DNA of 64,000 nucleotides from Mesostigma viride. Lineage: Eukaryota; Streptophyta; Mesostigmatophyceae; Mesostigmatales; Mesostigmataceae. The notes under the pieces were generated by a model. It was not told the DNA's origin, did no database searches, and saw nothing but the letters and a program-made list of their open reading frames with translations. The number at the start of each line of letters is the position of its first letter. Within the stretch, counting starts at the first letter, position 1. The stretch lies in NCBI GenBank assembly GCA_009746045.1, contig RPFO01000406.1, forward strand, positions 1,268,030 to 1,332,029. Reading direction: 5' to 3'. The translations under genes and the position numbers were made by a program. Positions 30,548 through 38,853 of the stretch are shown here, in pieces.

Positions 30548-31432
30548 TTATTTTATCGAGAGAAATGTATTGAAGTTTCGACGAAACATTTTTTTCGGGT
30601 CGCGCTGGTCGAAGTCGACAGCAAAGAAGTCGTGAGGATCGTCCTTGACGGCGTGGTCCCATAGCGCGAGAAACTCATCCGGCGCCACAGCCCCCGCGCT
30701 CTCTTCCGCGATCTGTCGCGCGGCTCGATGGTCCTTCGTTCTGAACAGCGCAAGAAACGATATATTCGCTCGCACTGCTCGTGGTACGCCACCGCTTGTG
30801 TACGCCTGTGTCAGGAAAATCATGCTCGTGAGGAAGTGTCTGTGTTTGAACGCGAAAGCCGCAACAGCGTTTTTGCTAGAGCTCTGATAGAGGGCACTGC
30901 CTTGCATGTCGTCTATCAGAATGAGCGACGAAGGAGGACCGTGCTCGAACCTTGTCGCAGGTTTATCCCAGTTCATTGCATCAAGGCGTAGGTACATGGA
31001 GAGGTCCATGAGTTCTGCGTTTTTATTCCCATCCACGTATTCGCGTTTGAATGTTTCCCATACCGTGAGATCGTCCTTGTACCTCTCGTATTCGTGGAGG
31101 TCAGACTTGATATGATCTATCATCCCATCGAATGCCAGGTTAGAGTAGACTTCCATCGTCATGGCTGGTTCCGGGAGCTCCTTGTATTTCGGCTCCGTGT
31201 GGGCACTCCCTGAAATGAGGTACAGCTTGTCGAATGAGTTGTTAGCGAAGTAAGCCTTCGCCATGTTGACCGCCGATGTAGTTTTCCCAGACCGTCGAGC
31301 TCCGCAGAAGTTTGCGATGAAATGAAGACTCGGCATATTCGGTGGAGCAGGACGCTGTGGGGCGTATCGTTGCTTGATGTCTTTGTTCTCGAGTGAATGA
31401 ATTCGTCGCTCTTCGATGATAGCCATTACCAT
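30548..31432 (-). CDS. PLV genome-packaging ATPase (FtsK/HerA, A32-like)
   Basis: A 294-residue ATPase expected to pump viral DNA into capsids. Walker A is FCGARRSGKTTSAVNMAKAY (about residues 45-64) and Walker B is SSLILIDDMQGSAL (about residue 160). A downstream HRHFLTSMIFLTQAY resembles the sensor/arginine region of this family. The length fits PLV and virophage ATPases (about 250-300 residues). It starts 12 bp from the coiled-coil gene and is in the leftward transcription unit. It is one of the hallmark morphogenesis genes. Confidence 0.92.
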   Translation of the reverse strand: MVMAIIEERRIHSLENKDIKQRYAPQRPAPPNMPSLHFIANFCGARRSGKTTSAVNMAKAYFANNSFDKLYLISGSAHTEPKYKELPEPAMTMEVYSNLAFDGMIDHIKSDLHEYERYKDDLTVWETFKREYVDGNKNAELMDLSMYLRLDAMNWDKPATRFEHGPPSSLILIDDMQGSALYQSSSKNAVAAFAFKHRHFLTSMIFLTQAYTSGGVPRAVRANISFLALFRTKDHRAARQIAEESAGAVAPDEFLALWDHAVKDDPHDFFAVDFDQRDPKKMFRRNFNTFLSIK

Positions 31433-31444
31433 TCCGAAGACATT

Positions 31445-31972
31445 TTAATCGTCCAGACTAGCAAGGAGAGACGCGCGGATGGCGGCCATGCGCATCTCGT
31501 ATGGCGTCATCGCGGCAGGTGGCGGTGGTGGAGGTGGGAGCTGCCGGGTCTTGATCGGGGATGGCGGAGAGTCCGGCTCTGTCTCCTTGGGCTTTCGACC
31601 CCGTCTTGGTTTTGGCGTGTCGGCGGGGGTTGAGGCGACAGAATCTTCAGCGAGAAGGCGTTCAATGCGCGATTTGTTACGGGCTTCTTGCAGCTCCAGT
31701 TCGACTAGCCTTTGCCGCTGAATCTCCAATTCCTTTGCAAGGACCTTACGTTTCGTTATCTCTGCCTCCTTTTCCTCGTTTCGTCTCTTCTCCCTCTCGG
31801 CTTTTGCGCGTTGCTGGTAAACTCTCATTTTGTCGCGAAGGGCTTTTTTCTGTTCATCATTCAGCGGTTGTCCCTTTCGAATTGTCTTGACCAGGTCAAC
31901 CTGCTCTTCCCGCGTCTCGGCGAAGGTTTCGTCTTGGTAGCTCGTTGGGGTCTCTGAAGCCTCAGAGGCCAT
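31445..31972 (-). CDS. PLV coiled-coil protein
   Basis: 175 residues. After an acidic N-terminus (MASEASETPTSYQDETF), residues about 30-125 form a long, highly charged helix (LRDKMRVYQQRAKAEREKR, AKELEIQRQRLVELELQEAR) that should form a coiled coil. The C-terminus has a basic patch (PKPRRGRKPKE) and a polyproline stretch. The family is not recognised. It is the first gene of the leftward unit and faces the 1,051-residue gene across 24 bp. It could be a scaffold, a DNA-associated core protein or a regulator. Confidence 0.75.
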   Translation of the reverse strand: MASEASETPTSYQDETFAETREEQVDLVKTIRKGQPLNDEQKKALRDKMRVYQQRAKAEREKRRNEEKEAEITKRKVLAKELEIQRQRLVELELQEARNKSRIERLLAEDSVASTPADTPKPRRGRKPKETEPDSPPSPIKTRQLPPPPPPPAAMTPYEMRMAAIRASLLASLDD

Positions 31973-31996
31973 GTTTATATTCTAGGCAGATAATAA
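31973..31996. promoter_or_regulatory. Divergent intergenic region of the PLV
   Basis: Only 24 bp separate the leftward replication/packaging genes from the rightward virion genes. It reads TTTATATTCTAGGCAGATAA, A/T-rich, so core promoter elements for both directions must overlap here or lie inside the coding sequences. Confidence 0.55.
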
Positions 31997-34900
31997 ATGG
32001 TAGTGATTTCGACTCTCAACCGGCCCATAAACCTCGCAACCGGCTTGACGGTCGACCAAGAAACAGACGCGCGAATCGCAAGCGTTGAACAGGACATTGT
32101 AGCGTTGCAATTATCCCAGGTTCATCCATTTGACTTGCATACGATTGTTGATGGCGTGCGGGTGTGTTACCCAAGTGAGCCAACAAGTTTGCGTTTAGGC
32201 GATGATTACGACGAGGAGACGGCCGCGGACCCTATCGAGTCATTTTTTAAGCTGGTAGTGGATGGGAAATCGTGGTTTAAAGACCAAGCCATATTCGAAA
32301 ACATGTACGTAAAAAGCAGCTTCATAGACATCGAGACACCGAGCAATGGGGTCATGTCATTCCATTTTGACGCTGATACGCTCCAAGACCCAGGCCATCG
32401 AATACCGACCCGCACACAGCTAGACTTTCTGTTCGACAACTTGGGTATCGGCTATACTACTCTGACAAATCCAAACGCGCCATTTGTCATGCATTATGAA
32501 GATGGAACGACGGCTTCTCATGACAATGCCTTTAGCGTCATCAATGACCAAGACGTGCGTGTTGAGTTGCCATACATCGTCAACAGCGGAGAAGTGAGCG
32601 GAATTTGCGATTTTGTCGCGAGAGACTACCAGTCCTCATTTTATGCAGCGGGGAACAACTTGGTTAACCCAGATGTCGGATACCCGTATTTCAAGGACCT
32701 GTATTTTGGATATGGCGGGACGCGATTTTCGGGTAGCCCTTTGCTAGTCGAGCAAATCTCGTTTTCCACCATGAGAGACCACAACCGCCCTGCCGCGCTA
32801 ACCGGGCGTTCTTTCACAATAACCCGATCCTATGCAAAACTCTCTAGCTGGAGAATTGGCAGGATCGATGAATTGAACGCTGTCACTTGGCTAGTAGTCA
32901 CCTACCCTTTTCAGACGTATGAATGCATCCCAGGGCTTTCGATAGTACAAGGCATCAAAGATTGCGTCCCTAGCGCCTACCTGAGAAAACTCCCTTTGCG
33001 ATGGTACATCAACAACGTTCGACTCACGGAGGCCTCTCCGACGATTGGCGGGTTCACGCTATCTGTGAACGGAGGACTGCGTGGTGAGGATGCTCTAGTT
33101 ACCAACTTGACAAGTACCGACACGGGAAAATGGCTGAGTTACGAGCTAGACCTCTTCGATGACTCTACCATTACCTCGTTTACGACTAGGAAGGCGGGGG
33201 TCATGGTAGGTGTCTCGAAACTTTCTACAACCTCTAGTGGGATACGATCAAAGAGCAAGTTTGTATCATACGCGAATCCAATGAGGATAGCAATTACAGC
33301 ACTGGCGGACCCTGTCGTTGGGTGGGGGATGAACCTCGAAAACCCAGTCAGTTTCAACTTGCATATAGAGGGGGGTGTCAAGGCAACCTTGTCAGGGATT
33401 AACTATTTCACGTACACACCAACCGACCACGAAAGCGCTAATACGGACATTTATTACAGCTTCACATGCCCAAGAGACTACCCCAACCTCTCTGGGGAGA
33501 ACGCGACAGTAGAAGGGACTCATGACACCCTTCGCAGTTTAGACGTCCTTTCTCGTAATATCTTCACGACTTCTCAGGCAGAGTCATCGAAGTACTACTT
33601 TGAACCGAATGACCCCACGAGCTTTTATTTGATAAAAACAGCCACGCCGGCTCCATCAAAGTGTGTCGTTTTTGCAAACGAGTTAATAGACGGTCCGTTC
33701 TGCATGTGTTTTCGCATGTATCTTGGAAGCAATGACGCTTTTGTGTCATTTGCTGAGAACACGATGAGTTTATCTGGAAAGTATCATCCGGCCGTTACGG
33801 ACGGACACTCAAATTGGAGAAACGCTCAAACGACCCATTGGGCCATGCTTGGGGTCAACCTTCACCACTCCGACTATGCTCTCGACCTGTATGACAACCT
33901 CAAGGCAAGAGTGCGATACACACTCAATAGCTCGTGGAGGCAGCAGTTGAGTTACTGGGTTGCGTTTCGACGACGGTCTGACGGAATAGTCGAGAGGTAT
34001 ATAGCCAAGACACTCCCAACTAGGATGAGTCAGATGACAAAAATCTCAAACAGCGCCGGGATTTTCACATCCACGCCAACAGATATCATTGATCCATACG
34101 TGCCAATGCCCCTACGGCCAGTTATGCACCTGTCAGGAGAATACCACGCCATTGAAATAGCGAACATCGAAGACGATCTCACGGCTGTTGAGCTAGATTC
34201 CATCTTCACGAATAACCCCTCCGGGACCTGTACAAAGGGAGGAGATGTGATCCAACTACGACACCGGGGCACCGCGGGGCAGAACTGTTCCATCTTCGGC
34301 AAGTATTCCGTAACAAAGCCAGTGCCTGGAGCTACCAATCTATGGTTCAAGGAGCTCACATTGACGGATGAAAGCATGATTCACACAGTGGTCAAGTGCC
34401 CAACAACGTCTTATGAGGCGCAACTCGTGACGTACCCTGTCCAACTCTATGGAGTACTTCCAGCCCGTCAAGCCATTAAGAAGTTCAGCGTTGTCATGGG
34501 GTTCGACCCGACAAAAGTGAGCAATGTTGCCGGGCAGGTTACATGTGTCTTTGGAGCGGAGTGGGCAGGGGGTACAAATGTCTTCACCCCAGGGACAAAC
34601 ACGGTAACCATCACGTCCACCCTCGCAAACACGTTTGTACCAGTCGTTGGTGGGCTCACTCACCTTGCAACGGTCACATTTGCCACTGTGCTCAGTCCCA
34701 CCCTTTCTGGACCCGGTGCTCTTGTCCTCGATACGAGCGTGTGTGGGTATTATGACAACGCATTGGTGCTAATAGGCACAACTCATGGGTTAGACGTCGC
34801 CCAGTTCACTGACATCAACGAGACGCGGAGGATATCCCACACCATCCCCGGTCTGCGGCCTCCTGTGTACGACTACTTCATCCCTCAGCTATGGCACGGT

Positions 34901-35152
34901 ACCCCCACGGCCACGCTGTCATTCCACGACCCAGCCAACCAAAGCGAGCTCACTTTGCCAACGTCCTTGGAGCACGTGTACCTTCGCGTCAATTTCACGG
35001 GTGCCTTACCAACCATCCTCGACCTCTCTAACCCTTATCGAATGAAGGCAAAAGCAGTGGGACCGGTCCCATTTCTGATATTCGCGCCTTATTGGTCCGT
35101 CGTCCCGGGTACACAGAAGATGATGGCAAGTTCCAAATCCTGCTACATTTAA
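31997..35152 (+). CDS. PLV large putative virion protein, 1,051 residues
   Basis: The largest gene of the element. The N-terminus (MVVISTLNRPINLATG, ASVEQDIVALQLSQ) is short and helical, as in trimeric fibres. The rest is beta-rich, low in charged helices and high in Thr/Ser/Asn/Gly. A middle section (SSKYYFEPNDPTSFYLIK, CMCFRMYLGSNDAFVSF) has the strand spacing of a concanavalin/LamG-like sandwich. A later part (KFSVVMGFDPTKVSNVAG, NTVTITSTLANTFVPVVGG) resembles Ig-like repeats. No enzyme motif is seen. The position at the head of the rightward virion cluster and the composition suggest a spike, fibre or other surface protein. This is inference; I know no clear homologue. Confidence 0.7.
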   Translation: MVVISTLNRPINLATGLTVDQETDARIASVEQDIVALQLSQVHPFDLHTIVDGVRVCYPSEPTSLRLGDDYDEETAADPIESFFKLVVDGKSWFKDQAIFENMYVKSSFIDIETPSNGVMSFHFDADTLQDPGHRIPTRTQLDFLFDNLGIGYTTLTNPNAPFVMHYEDGTTASHDNAFSVINDQDVRVELPYIVNSGEVSGICDFVARDYQSSFYAAGNNLVNPDVGYPYFKDLYFGYGGTRFSGSPLLVEQISFSTMRDHNRPAALTGRSFTITRSYAKLSSWRIGRIDELNAVTWLVVTYPFQTYECIPGLSIVQGIKDCVPSAYLRKLPLRWYINNVRLTEASPTIGGFTLSVNGGLRGEDALVTNLTSTDTGKWLSYELDLFDDSTITSFTTRKAGVMVGVSKLSTTSSGIRSKSKFVSYANPMRIAITALADPVVGWGMNLENPVSFNLHIEGGVKATLSGINYFTYTPTDHESANTDIYYSFTCPRDYPNLSGENATVEGTHDTLRSLDVLSRNIFTTSQAESSKYYFEPNDPTSFYLIKTATPAPSKCVVFANELIDGPFCMCFRMYLGSNDAFVSFAENTMSLSGKYHPAVTDGHSNWRNAQTTHWAMLGVNLHHSDYALDLYDNLKARVRYTLNSSWRQQLSYWVAFRRRSDGIVERYIAKTLPTRMSQMTKISNSAGIFTSTPTDIIDPYVPMPLRPVMHLSGEYHAIEIANIEDDLTAVELDSIFTNNPSGTCTKGGDVIQLRHRGTAGQNCSIFGKYSVTKPVPGATNLWFKELTLTDESMIHTVVKCPTTSYEAQLVTYPVQLYGVLPARQAIKKFSVVMGFDPTKVSNVAGQVTCVFGAEWAGGTNVFTPGTNTVTITSTLANTFVPVVGGLTHLATVTFATVLSPTLSGPGALVLDTSVCGYYDNALVLIGTTHGLDVAQFTDINETRRISHTIPGLRPPVYDYFIPQLWHGTPTATLSFHDPANQSELTLPTSLEHVYLRVNFTGALPTILDLSNPYRMKAKAVGPVPFLIFAPYWSVVPGTQKMMASSKSCYI

Positions 35153-35263
35153 ACCGGATCCCACCAACAGGCTACTCTGCCCCTATCACCCTATCCAACA
35201 CTTTGCAAATCCCGAGCTGGGACCGCCGCAACGGCTGTGTCGAAGACGATCACGTGGACGAGC

Positions 35264-35280
35264 GCATAAAAATCTCTCGC
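35264..35280 (+). promoter_or_regulatory. Candidate PLV promoter motif upstream of basic protein
   Basis: CATAAAAATCTCTCGC, about 25 bases before the ATG at 35,291. It is one of five TAAAWATCT-like words placed 24-35 bases before rightward genes. Confidence 0.45.
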
Positions 35281-35290
35281 ATAAGTAAAC

Positions 35291-35638
35291 ATGCCACCAA
35301 GGAAAACGAAACGCGGCCGACGCTCAGGACGAAAACGCGCGCCTACCACTACGACGTCCACAAGAGTCTCCTCTAGGTCCTCCAATTCCGTCAAGAACAC
35401 GATCGTAATCAACTCGCGACCACACAGAGCTCCCGCTGCCAAGGGGAAAGTAGCGGAAGCTCGCGGGTTCAGAGACGCGATTCTGTTGGCGGCCCTGTCC
35501 AACGTCGCGCAACCGGTTCGCGTCCCGATGATGCCAATCGACAACTCATTAGGAGGTGGCGTAAGCGTCGCCACACCAGCAACCGCGGCTGGCGGCGCGA
35601 CGACGGCAGCTGCTACAACACCGATGAGCCGGTTGTAG
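35291..35638 (+). CDS. PLV basic protein, possible DNA-condensing core protein
   Basis: 115 residues. The N-terminus is highly basic (MPPRKTKRGRRSGRKRAPTT) and Ser/Thr-rich. The middle is a short helix (EARGFRDAILLAALSNVA) and the C-terminus is Ala/Thr/Gly-rich. The pattern recalls adenovirus- and Polinton-type core proteins that condense DNA in the capsid, but no sequence family is recognised. A TAAAAATCT-like word precedes it. The next gene begins immediately at its stop. Confidence 0.65.
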   Translation: MPPRKTKRGRRSGRKRAPTTTTSTRVSSRSSNSVKNTIVINSRPHRAPAAKGKVAEARGFRDAILLAALSNVAQPVRVPMMPIDNSLGGGVSVATPATAAGGATTAAATTPMSRL

Positions 35639-36033
35639 TGGCGCCACCGGCAGCTCCCGCTAGAGCAACAGGTCTCAGGGTCGGTAGAAGGTTGAAGATA
35701 TACCGAGGTGGTGCGAGTGGGAGGAAGGAGACGGCGGAAATGGGAACGGATCCCATGTTTGTCTTCGGTGAGACCGCGGTGCCTAGAGAGCCAGCGCCAC
35801 CTTTGACATCAGATACCGGAACCGGACCTGCCCGGTTTCCGTGCACCGAGCCTGGATGCACGAGGGACTTTAAAAGCCAAGGCGGAAGGACGACTCATAT
35901 CAACAGAATTCATAAAAGGCCCCAAGGCAGGACGGTGGGCGGTGAGCCAGTGGTAGTTGGCTCGGGTGGAAGAGAGAGGATGAGAGCAGCCAGGTTAGCT
36001 GCCTTGGGAATGGCTACGGGTATCCGTGCCTAA
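35638..36033 (+). CDS. PLV C2H2 zinc-finger protein
   Basis: Up to 131 residues. A single C2H2 finger, FPCTEPGCTRDFKSQGGRTTHINRIH, has the C-x4-C-x12-H-x4-H spacing and sits near residue 68. The flanks are Pro/Gly/Arg-rich. No ATG lies at the 5' edge; the first internal ATG is at 35,740 (MGTDPMFVFGETAV), so the start is uncertain. One-finger proteins of this sort may bind DNA or stabilise virion structure. It abuts the preceding basic-protein gene, suggesting joint transcription. Confidence 0.65.
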   Translation: MAPPAAPARATGLRVGRRLKIYRGGASGRKETAEMGTDPMFVFGETAVPREPAPPLTSDTGTGPARFPCTEPGCTRDFKSQGGRTTHINRIHKRPQGRTVGGEPVVVGSGGRERMRAARLAALGMATGIRA

Positions 36034-36050
36034 AAAATATCTGTGTGTGA
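36031..36050 (+). promoter_or_regulatory. Candidate PLV promoter motif
   Basis: TAAAAAATATCTGTGTGTGA, immediately after the zinc-finger gene's stop and about 32 bases before the ATG at 36,063. It matches the TAAAWATCT-like word of the other rightward genes. Confidence 0.5.
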
Positions 36051-36062
36051 TAATATTACGCA

Positions 36063-36293
36063 ATGGATCCAATTTTCACAGAGTCTGACCTGATCGAGAT
36101 TTCTCAGTGGATGGTACTGTACCCTAGCATGCCACGAGAGTTCATCGAGGCCGCGTTTTTGTATTGTAGAAAGAAACCTATGACTGGGAAAGGAAAGCGC
36201 GCTCTCAAACGCGCTTTCAAGGACGCAAAAGAGGGCGAAGTGGTAGTTCTGAATAGACCCGAAATCAAATCGGAGTTGATGGTAGAGAGCTAA
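36063..36293 (+). CDS. PLV small hypothetical protein
   Basis: 76 residues, MDPIFTESDLIEISQWMVLY at the N-terminus and a basic middle (KKPMTGKGKRALKRAFKDAK). No family is recognised. It is preceded by a promoter-like motif and followed four bases later by the minor capsid gene, so the two are probably co-transcribed. Confidence 0.6.
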   Translation: MDPIFTESDLIEISQWMVLYPSMPREFIEAAFLYCRKKPMTGKGKRALKRAFKDAKEGEVVVLNRPEIKSELMVES

Positions 36294-36297
36294 GCGT

Positions 36298-37137
36298 ATG
36301 AAAGACCATGTTCAAGAGACGATCCTTTTGACCCTTAGAACTGCTGACAGGGCGAGGGGTGACTTGGCTGCTCCCACGTGGGACATCCCCATGGGCCTTT
36401 TGGACGACTTCCACGACGTGGGTCTCGAGTTACTCTCAGTCCCATACGAGCAAGCGCACATCACTTCGAGAAATAACAAGTTCCTTTTCACCACACAAGT
36501 AACATCAGACACCCATGAGATATTTCTCCCCCACGGCTCATACACGTGTTTGGAGAACAGGGCCAACATTGAGAACGCACTACGAGTGCACGACCCTGGG
36601 ATGACGGTGACATACGATCGCGCGAAGAGCAAGTACACTTTTTCATCTCCCAATGCGTTTTCCATCCAGGTCTCTGAATACGCAGGAAGGGTACTCGGCC
36701 TTCTCCCACTAGCATACCAATCCACGACGTCTCTCACTTCGAACAGACCTGCCACAAACGGTCGGTTGAGCTCCGTGTTCGTGTACACCGACCTAGTCCG
36801 CGGGAATGTGGTATCTTCCCCCCAGGGCGCCCAGTATGGCGGGCTCCTTGCCGTCCTGCCAGTGATGTCGCAGTACCTGGAGCCCATAGTGTGGATGTCG
36901 TACCAGCCTCTGTGGCAGCATTTGAGAGAGTCGCCAACTTCCATCTCGTTGCGGTTGTTGGACGAGGATGACCAGCCGATAGACGTGTACACCGACTGGG
37001 TTGCTCAGCTAGCCTTCCGCATCTCGCCGCAGAAAGTGATCGGCTCAGAGGCCCGCAAGATATCGCGGGTCTTGAAGTACGTCGCGCTCAAGGACCCAGA
37101 CGACAAATTTTCTCAGCCTATACCATATCAAAGTTGA
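36298..37137 (+). CDS. PLV minor capsid protein (penton, single jelly-roll type)
   Basis: 279 residues. In Polinton-like viruses a penton-type protein of this size lies one or two genes upstream of the major capsid gene and fills the capsid vertices. The sequence is beta-rich (NNKFLFTTQVTSDTHEIFLP, YTCLENRANIENALRV), includes the typical SPNAFSIQVSEYAGRVLGL segment and ends VALKDPDDKFSQPIPYQS. No enzymatic motif. The assignment rests on size, composition and position next to the small amphipathic protein and the major capsid gene. Confidence 0.8.
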   Translation: MKDHVQETILLTLRTADRARGDLAAPTWDIPMGLLDDFHDVGLELLSVPYEQAHITSRNNKFLFTTQVTSDTHEIFLPHGSYTCLENRANIENALRVHDPGMTVTYDRAKSKYTFSSPNAFSIQVSEYAGRVLGLLPLAYQSTTSLTSNRPATNGRLSSVFVYTDLVRGNVVSSPQGAQYGGLLAVLPVMSQYLEPIVWMSYQPLWQHLRESPTSISLRLLDEDDQPIDVYTDWVAQLAFRISPQKVIGSEARKISRVLKYVALKDPDDKFSQPIPYQS

Positions 37138-37138
37138 A

Positions 37139-37426
37139 ATGTTTGATCGAGTCTTCGGAAAGGTCGCCTCTGTCGTTCGTAAAGTCGGCCATGCTGCGGG
37201 GGATGCTATTCGAAAGGTCGGCCATGGCGCGCGCACGGCACAGGCTTTGTTGAAAACCGCGGACGCTGTATTTGGAGGGGTGCCAGGAGAAATCGTGAGG
37301 AACACGCCGGTGCTCAGCAATATCGCGGGGTTCGCGGACGCTGGGTTGAAGGCACTCTCGAGCTTTGACAAGAGGGTCGAGGCTCACCGACAAAACAACC
37401 CATTACTAGGAGAGATCTTACGGTAA
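37139..37426 (+). CDS. PLV small amphipathic capsid-associated protein
   Basis: 95 residues beginning one base after the minor capsid stop. The N-terminal 45 residues form a repeated amphipathic basic helix, with two near copies of VRKVGHAAGDAIRKVGHGA and few acidic residues. The rest contains GGVPGEIVRNTPVLSNIAG. Proteins of this type and place (between penton and major capsid genes) are compared with adenovirus pVI/pX, membrane-active or DNA-bound inner capsid proteins. This is an analogy; no direct homology is claimed. Confidence 0.6.
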   Translation: MFDRVFGKVASVVRKVGHAAGDAIRKVGHGARTAQALLKTADAVFGGVPGEIVRNTPVLSNIAGFADAGLKALSSFDKRVEAHRQNNPLLGEILR

Positions 37427-37438
37427 AATTATCTAAGC
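37421..37438 (+). promoter_or_regulatory. Candidate promoter motif of the major capsid gene
   Basis: GGTAAAATTATCTAAGC overlaps the preceding stop and stands about 30 bases before the major capsid ATG at 37,454. Confidence 0.5.
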
Positions 37439-37453
37439 ACATGGTATACATCG

Positions 37454-38668
37454 ATGGATCGCGCTATTCCCCGCAGCATGCAACACGTCATCAAGTCCCT
37501 CGGGCAGCACACGACCCAGAGGGTTCAGCTCTCCACGACCTCTACGGCCACGGACGTGCGTCACGGGTCGACCATCAGCGTGCGCTTGCCGACGTCCGGG
37601 TTCTGCGACTTGCACACCCTCTGCATGAACTTCAAGGGGTGGACGAATACTACCGCTGGCTTTGCCGGTTTCCCGCCATACACATCGGCTCTAGTCAAGC
37701 GTCTTGAGGTCTTGGTTGGAGGACAGCAAGTGGACAACATCAACGACTACAACCAGTTGTACTACACCCTCCTTGCGACTCACGGAGGGTCTGATTATGT
37801 CCAAACCCAAAGGGCAGCTGGCTGGGCTGACAATGTTGTAACCGCTCCTACGGCGAATATCGCGGAAGCTGACGCTAAACCAGGGTGCATTGATCACTTC
37901 ATCGGTTTCTTGTCTGGCAATCCAAGGATCGTGGACATGTCTCTCATGCCACCAATCGAGGTCAGGCTGACACTGATGGATGCCGGTGTTCTCATCCCTA
38001 GTGCAGCAGGGGCTGGCCTATCGTATACTCTCAAGGATATCTACTGGTCCATCGAAGTGTACCGATTTCAAGAAGATGTCATTGGGCAAGTCCTCTCTAG
38101 TCGACTGGCACAAGGTGGGACTATCCCATACACGTGGAACACGTGGACTTCGACAAAGCAGTCGCTTGGAACTAGTAACGCGTACTCCATGAAGGCGTCT
38201 TTGTCATCTATGAGTGCCTTGAAGCTTTTGGCTGTCCAGGCTGCTTCTGCCACTGATACCGCGAACGCTGCTGGTAATACTATGTTCTACCATCTAAGCG
38301 ATGCACTTACTTCATTCCAATTCGACATCAACGGGAACTATCAGACCCCTGCGTACTCTATGGGCCCTACAGAGGCTTGGGTGAACCTTTTGTCCTGTTT
38401 AGGCGACCAGGGTAACATCGGAGCTCCTTCCGGCATTACCGTGACCGAGGCAAATTGGCCCACGCGACATTTCACCATGGCCGCGCACCTTAACATGCCA
38501 TCCGCTGGAGAGGGGTGGCAGTCAGGTCTCGACTTGAGGGGCACGGCTAGCGTCGTCACTCTTCGCGTCTCCAAGACAGGCGGCACGAACCTCGTCTTGT
38601 ACATCTTTGCCGAGTCCGAGTCGCGCATGGACATCGGCGCAGGTCGCCAGGCCGTCGTCCAGCTGTAA
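37454..38668 (+). CDS. PLV major capsid protein (double jelly roll)
   Basis: 404 residues, MDRAIPRSMQHVIKSLGQHT at the start. It forms the trimeric hexons of the icosahedral shell. Family marks are the early beta-rich segment VRLPTSGFCDLHTLCMNFKG, then VKRLEVLVGGQQVDNINDYN followed by LYYTLLATHGG, a pattern conserved in PLV capsid proteins. The second half has FQFDINGNYQTPAYSMGPTE and the C-terminal SKTGGTNLVLYIFAESESRM. The length falls in the lower part of the PLV range. It is a complete-looking frame, preceded by a promoter-like motif and followed by another. Confidence 0.88.
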   Translation: MDRAIPRSMQHVIKSLGQHTTQRVQLSTTSTATDVRHGSTISVRLPTSGFCDLHTLCMNFKGWTNTTAGFAGFPPYTSALVKRLEVLVGGQQVDNINDYNQLYYTLLATHGGSDYVQTQRAAGWADNVVTAPTANIAEADAKPGCIDHFIGFLSGNPRIVDMSLMPPIEVRLTLMDAGVLIPSAAGAGLSYTLKDIYWSIEVYRFQEDVIGQVLSSRLAQGGTIPYTWNTWTSTKQSLGTSNAYSMKASLSSMSALKLLAVQAASATDTANAAGNTMFYHLSDALTSFQFDINGNYQTPAYSMGPTEAWVNLLSCLGDQGNIGAPSGITVTEANWPTRHFTMAAHLNMPSAGEGWQSGLDLRGTASVVTLRVSKTGGTNLVLYIFAESESRMDIGAGRQAVVQL

Positions 38669-38680
38669 AAATCTTCCTCC
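38664..38680 (+). promoter_or_regulatory. Candidate PLV promoter motif
   Basis: GTAAAAATCTTCCTCC overlaps the major capsid stop, about 35 bases before the ATG at 38,700. Confidence 0.45.
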
Positions 38681-38699
38681 CTAGTATACTGTGTCTTCG

Positions 38700-38853
38700 A
38701 TGGATTATCTCAAAGACCCTAGGATAGTTGCCAACCCCTTAAACAGGCAGATACTGATCTTTGATACGCCAAACCTAGCAGATGATGGCAGGGCCTCACT
38801 TTTGCCAGCAAAACAAGGGCCGGTTCTGGTTGGTAAGTTTCAATATCCACTGC
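38700..38853 (+). CDS. PLV small gene fragment ending at the palindromic insertion
   Basis: ATG followed by DYLKDPRIVANPLNRQIL and about 33 more codons up to the palindromic composite. The frame as it stands closes just inside that composite at 38,864. The gene is preceded by a promoter-like motif. The family is not recognised. It should be treated as a remnant interrupted by the insertion. Confidence 0.45.
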
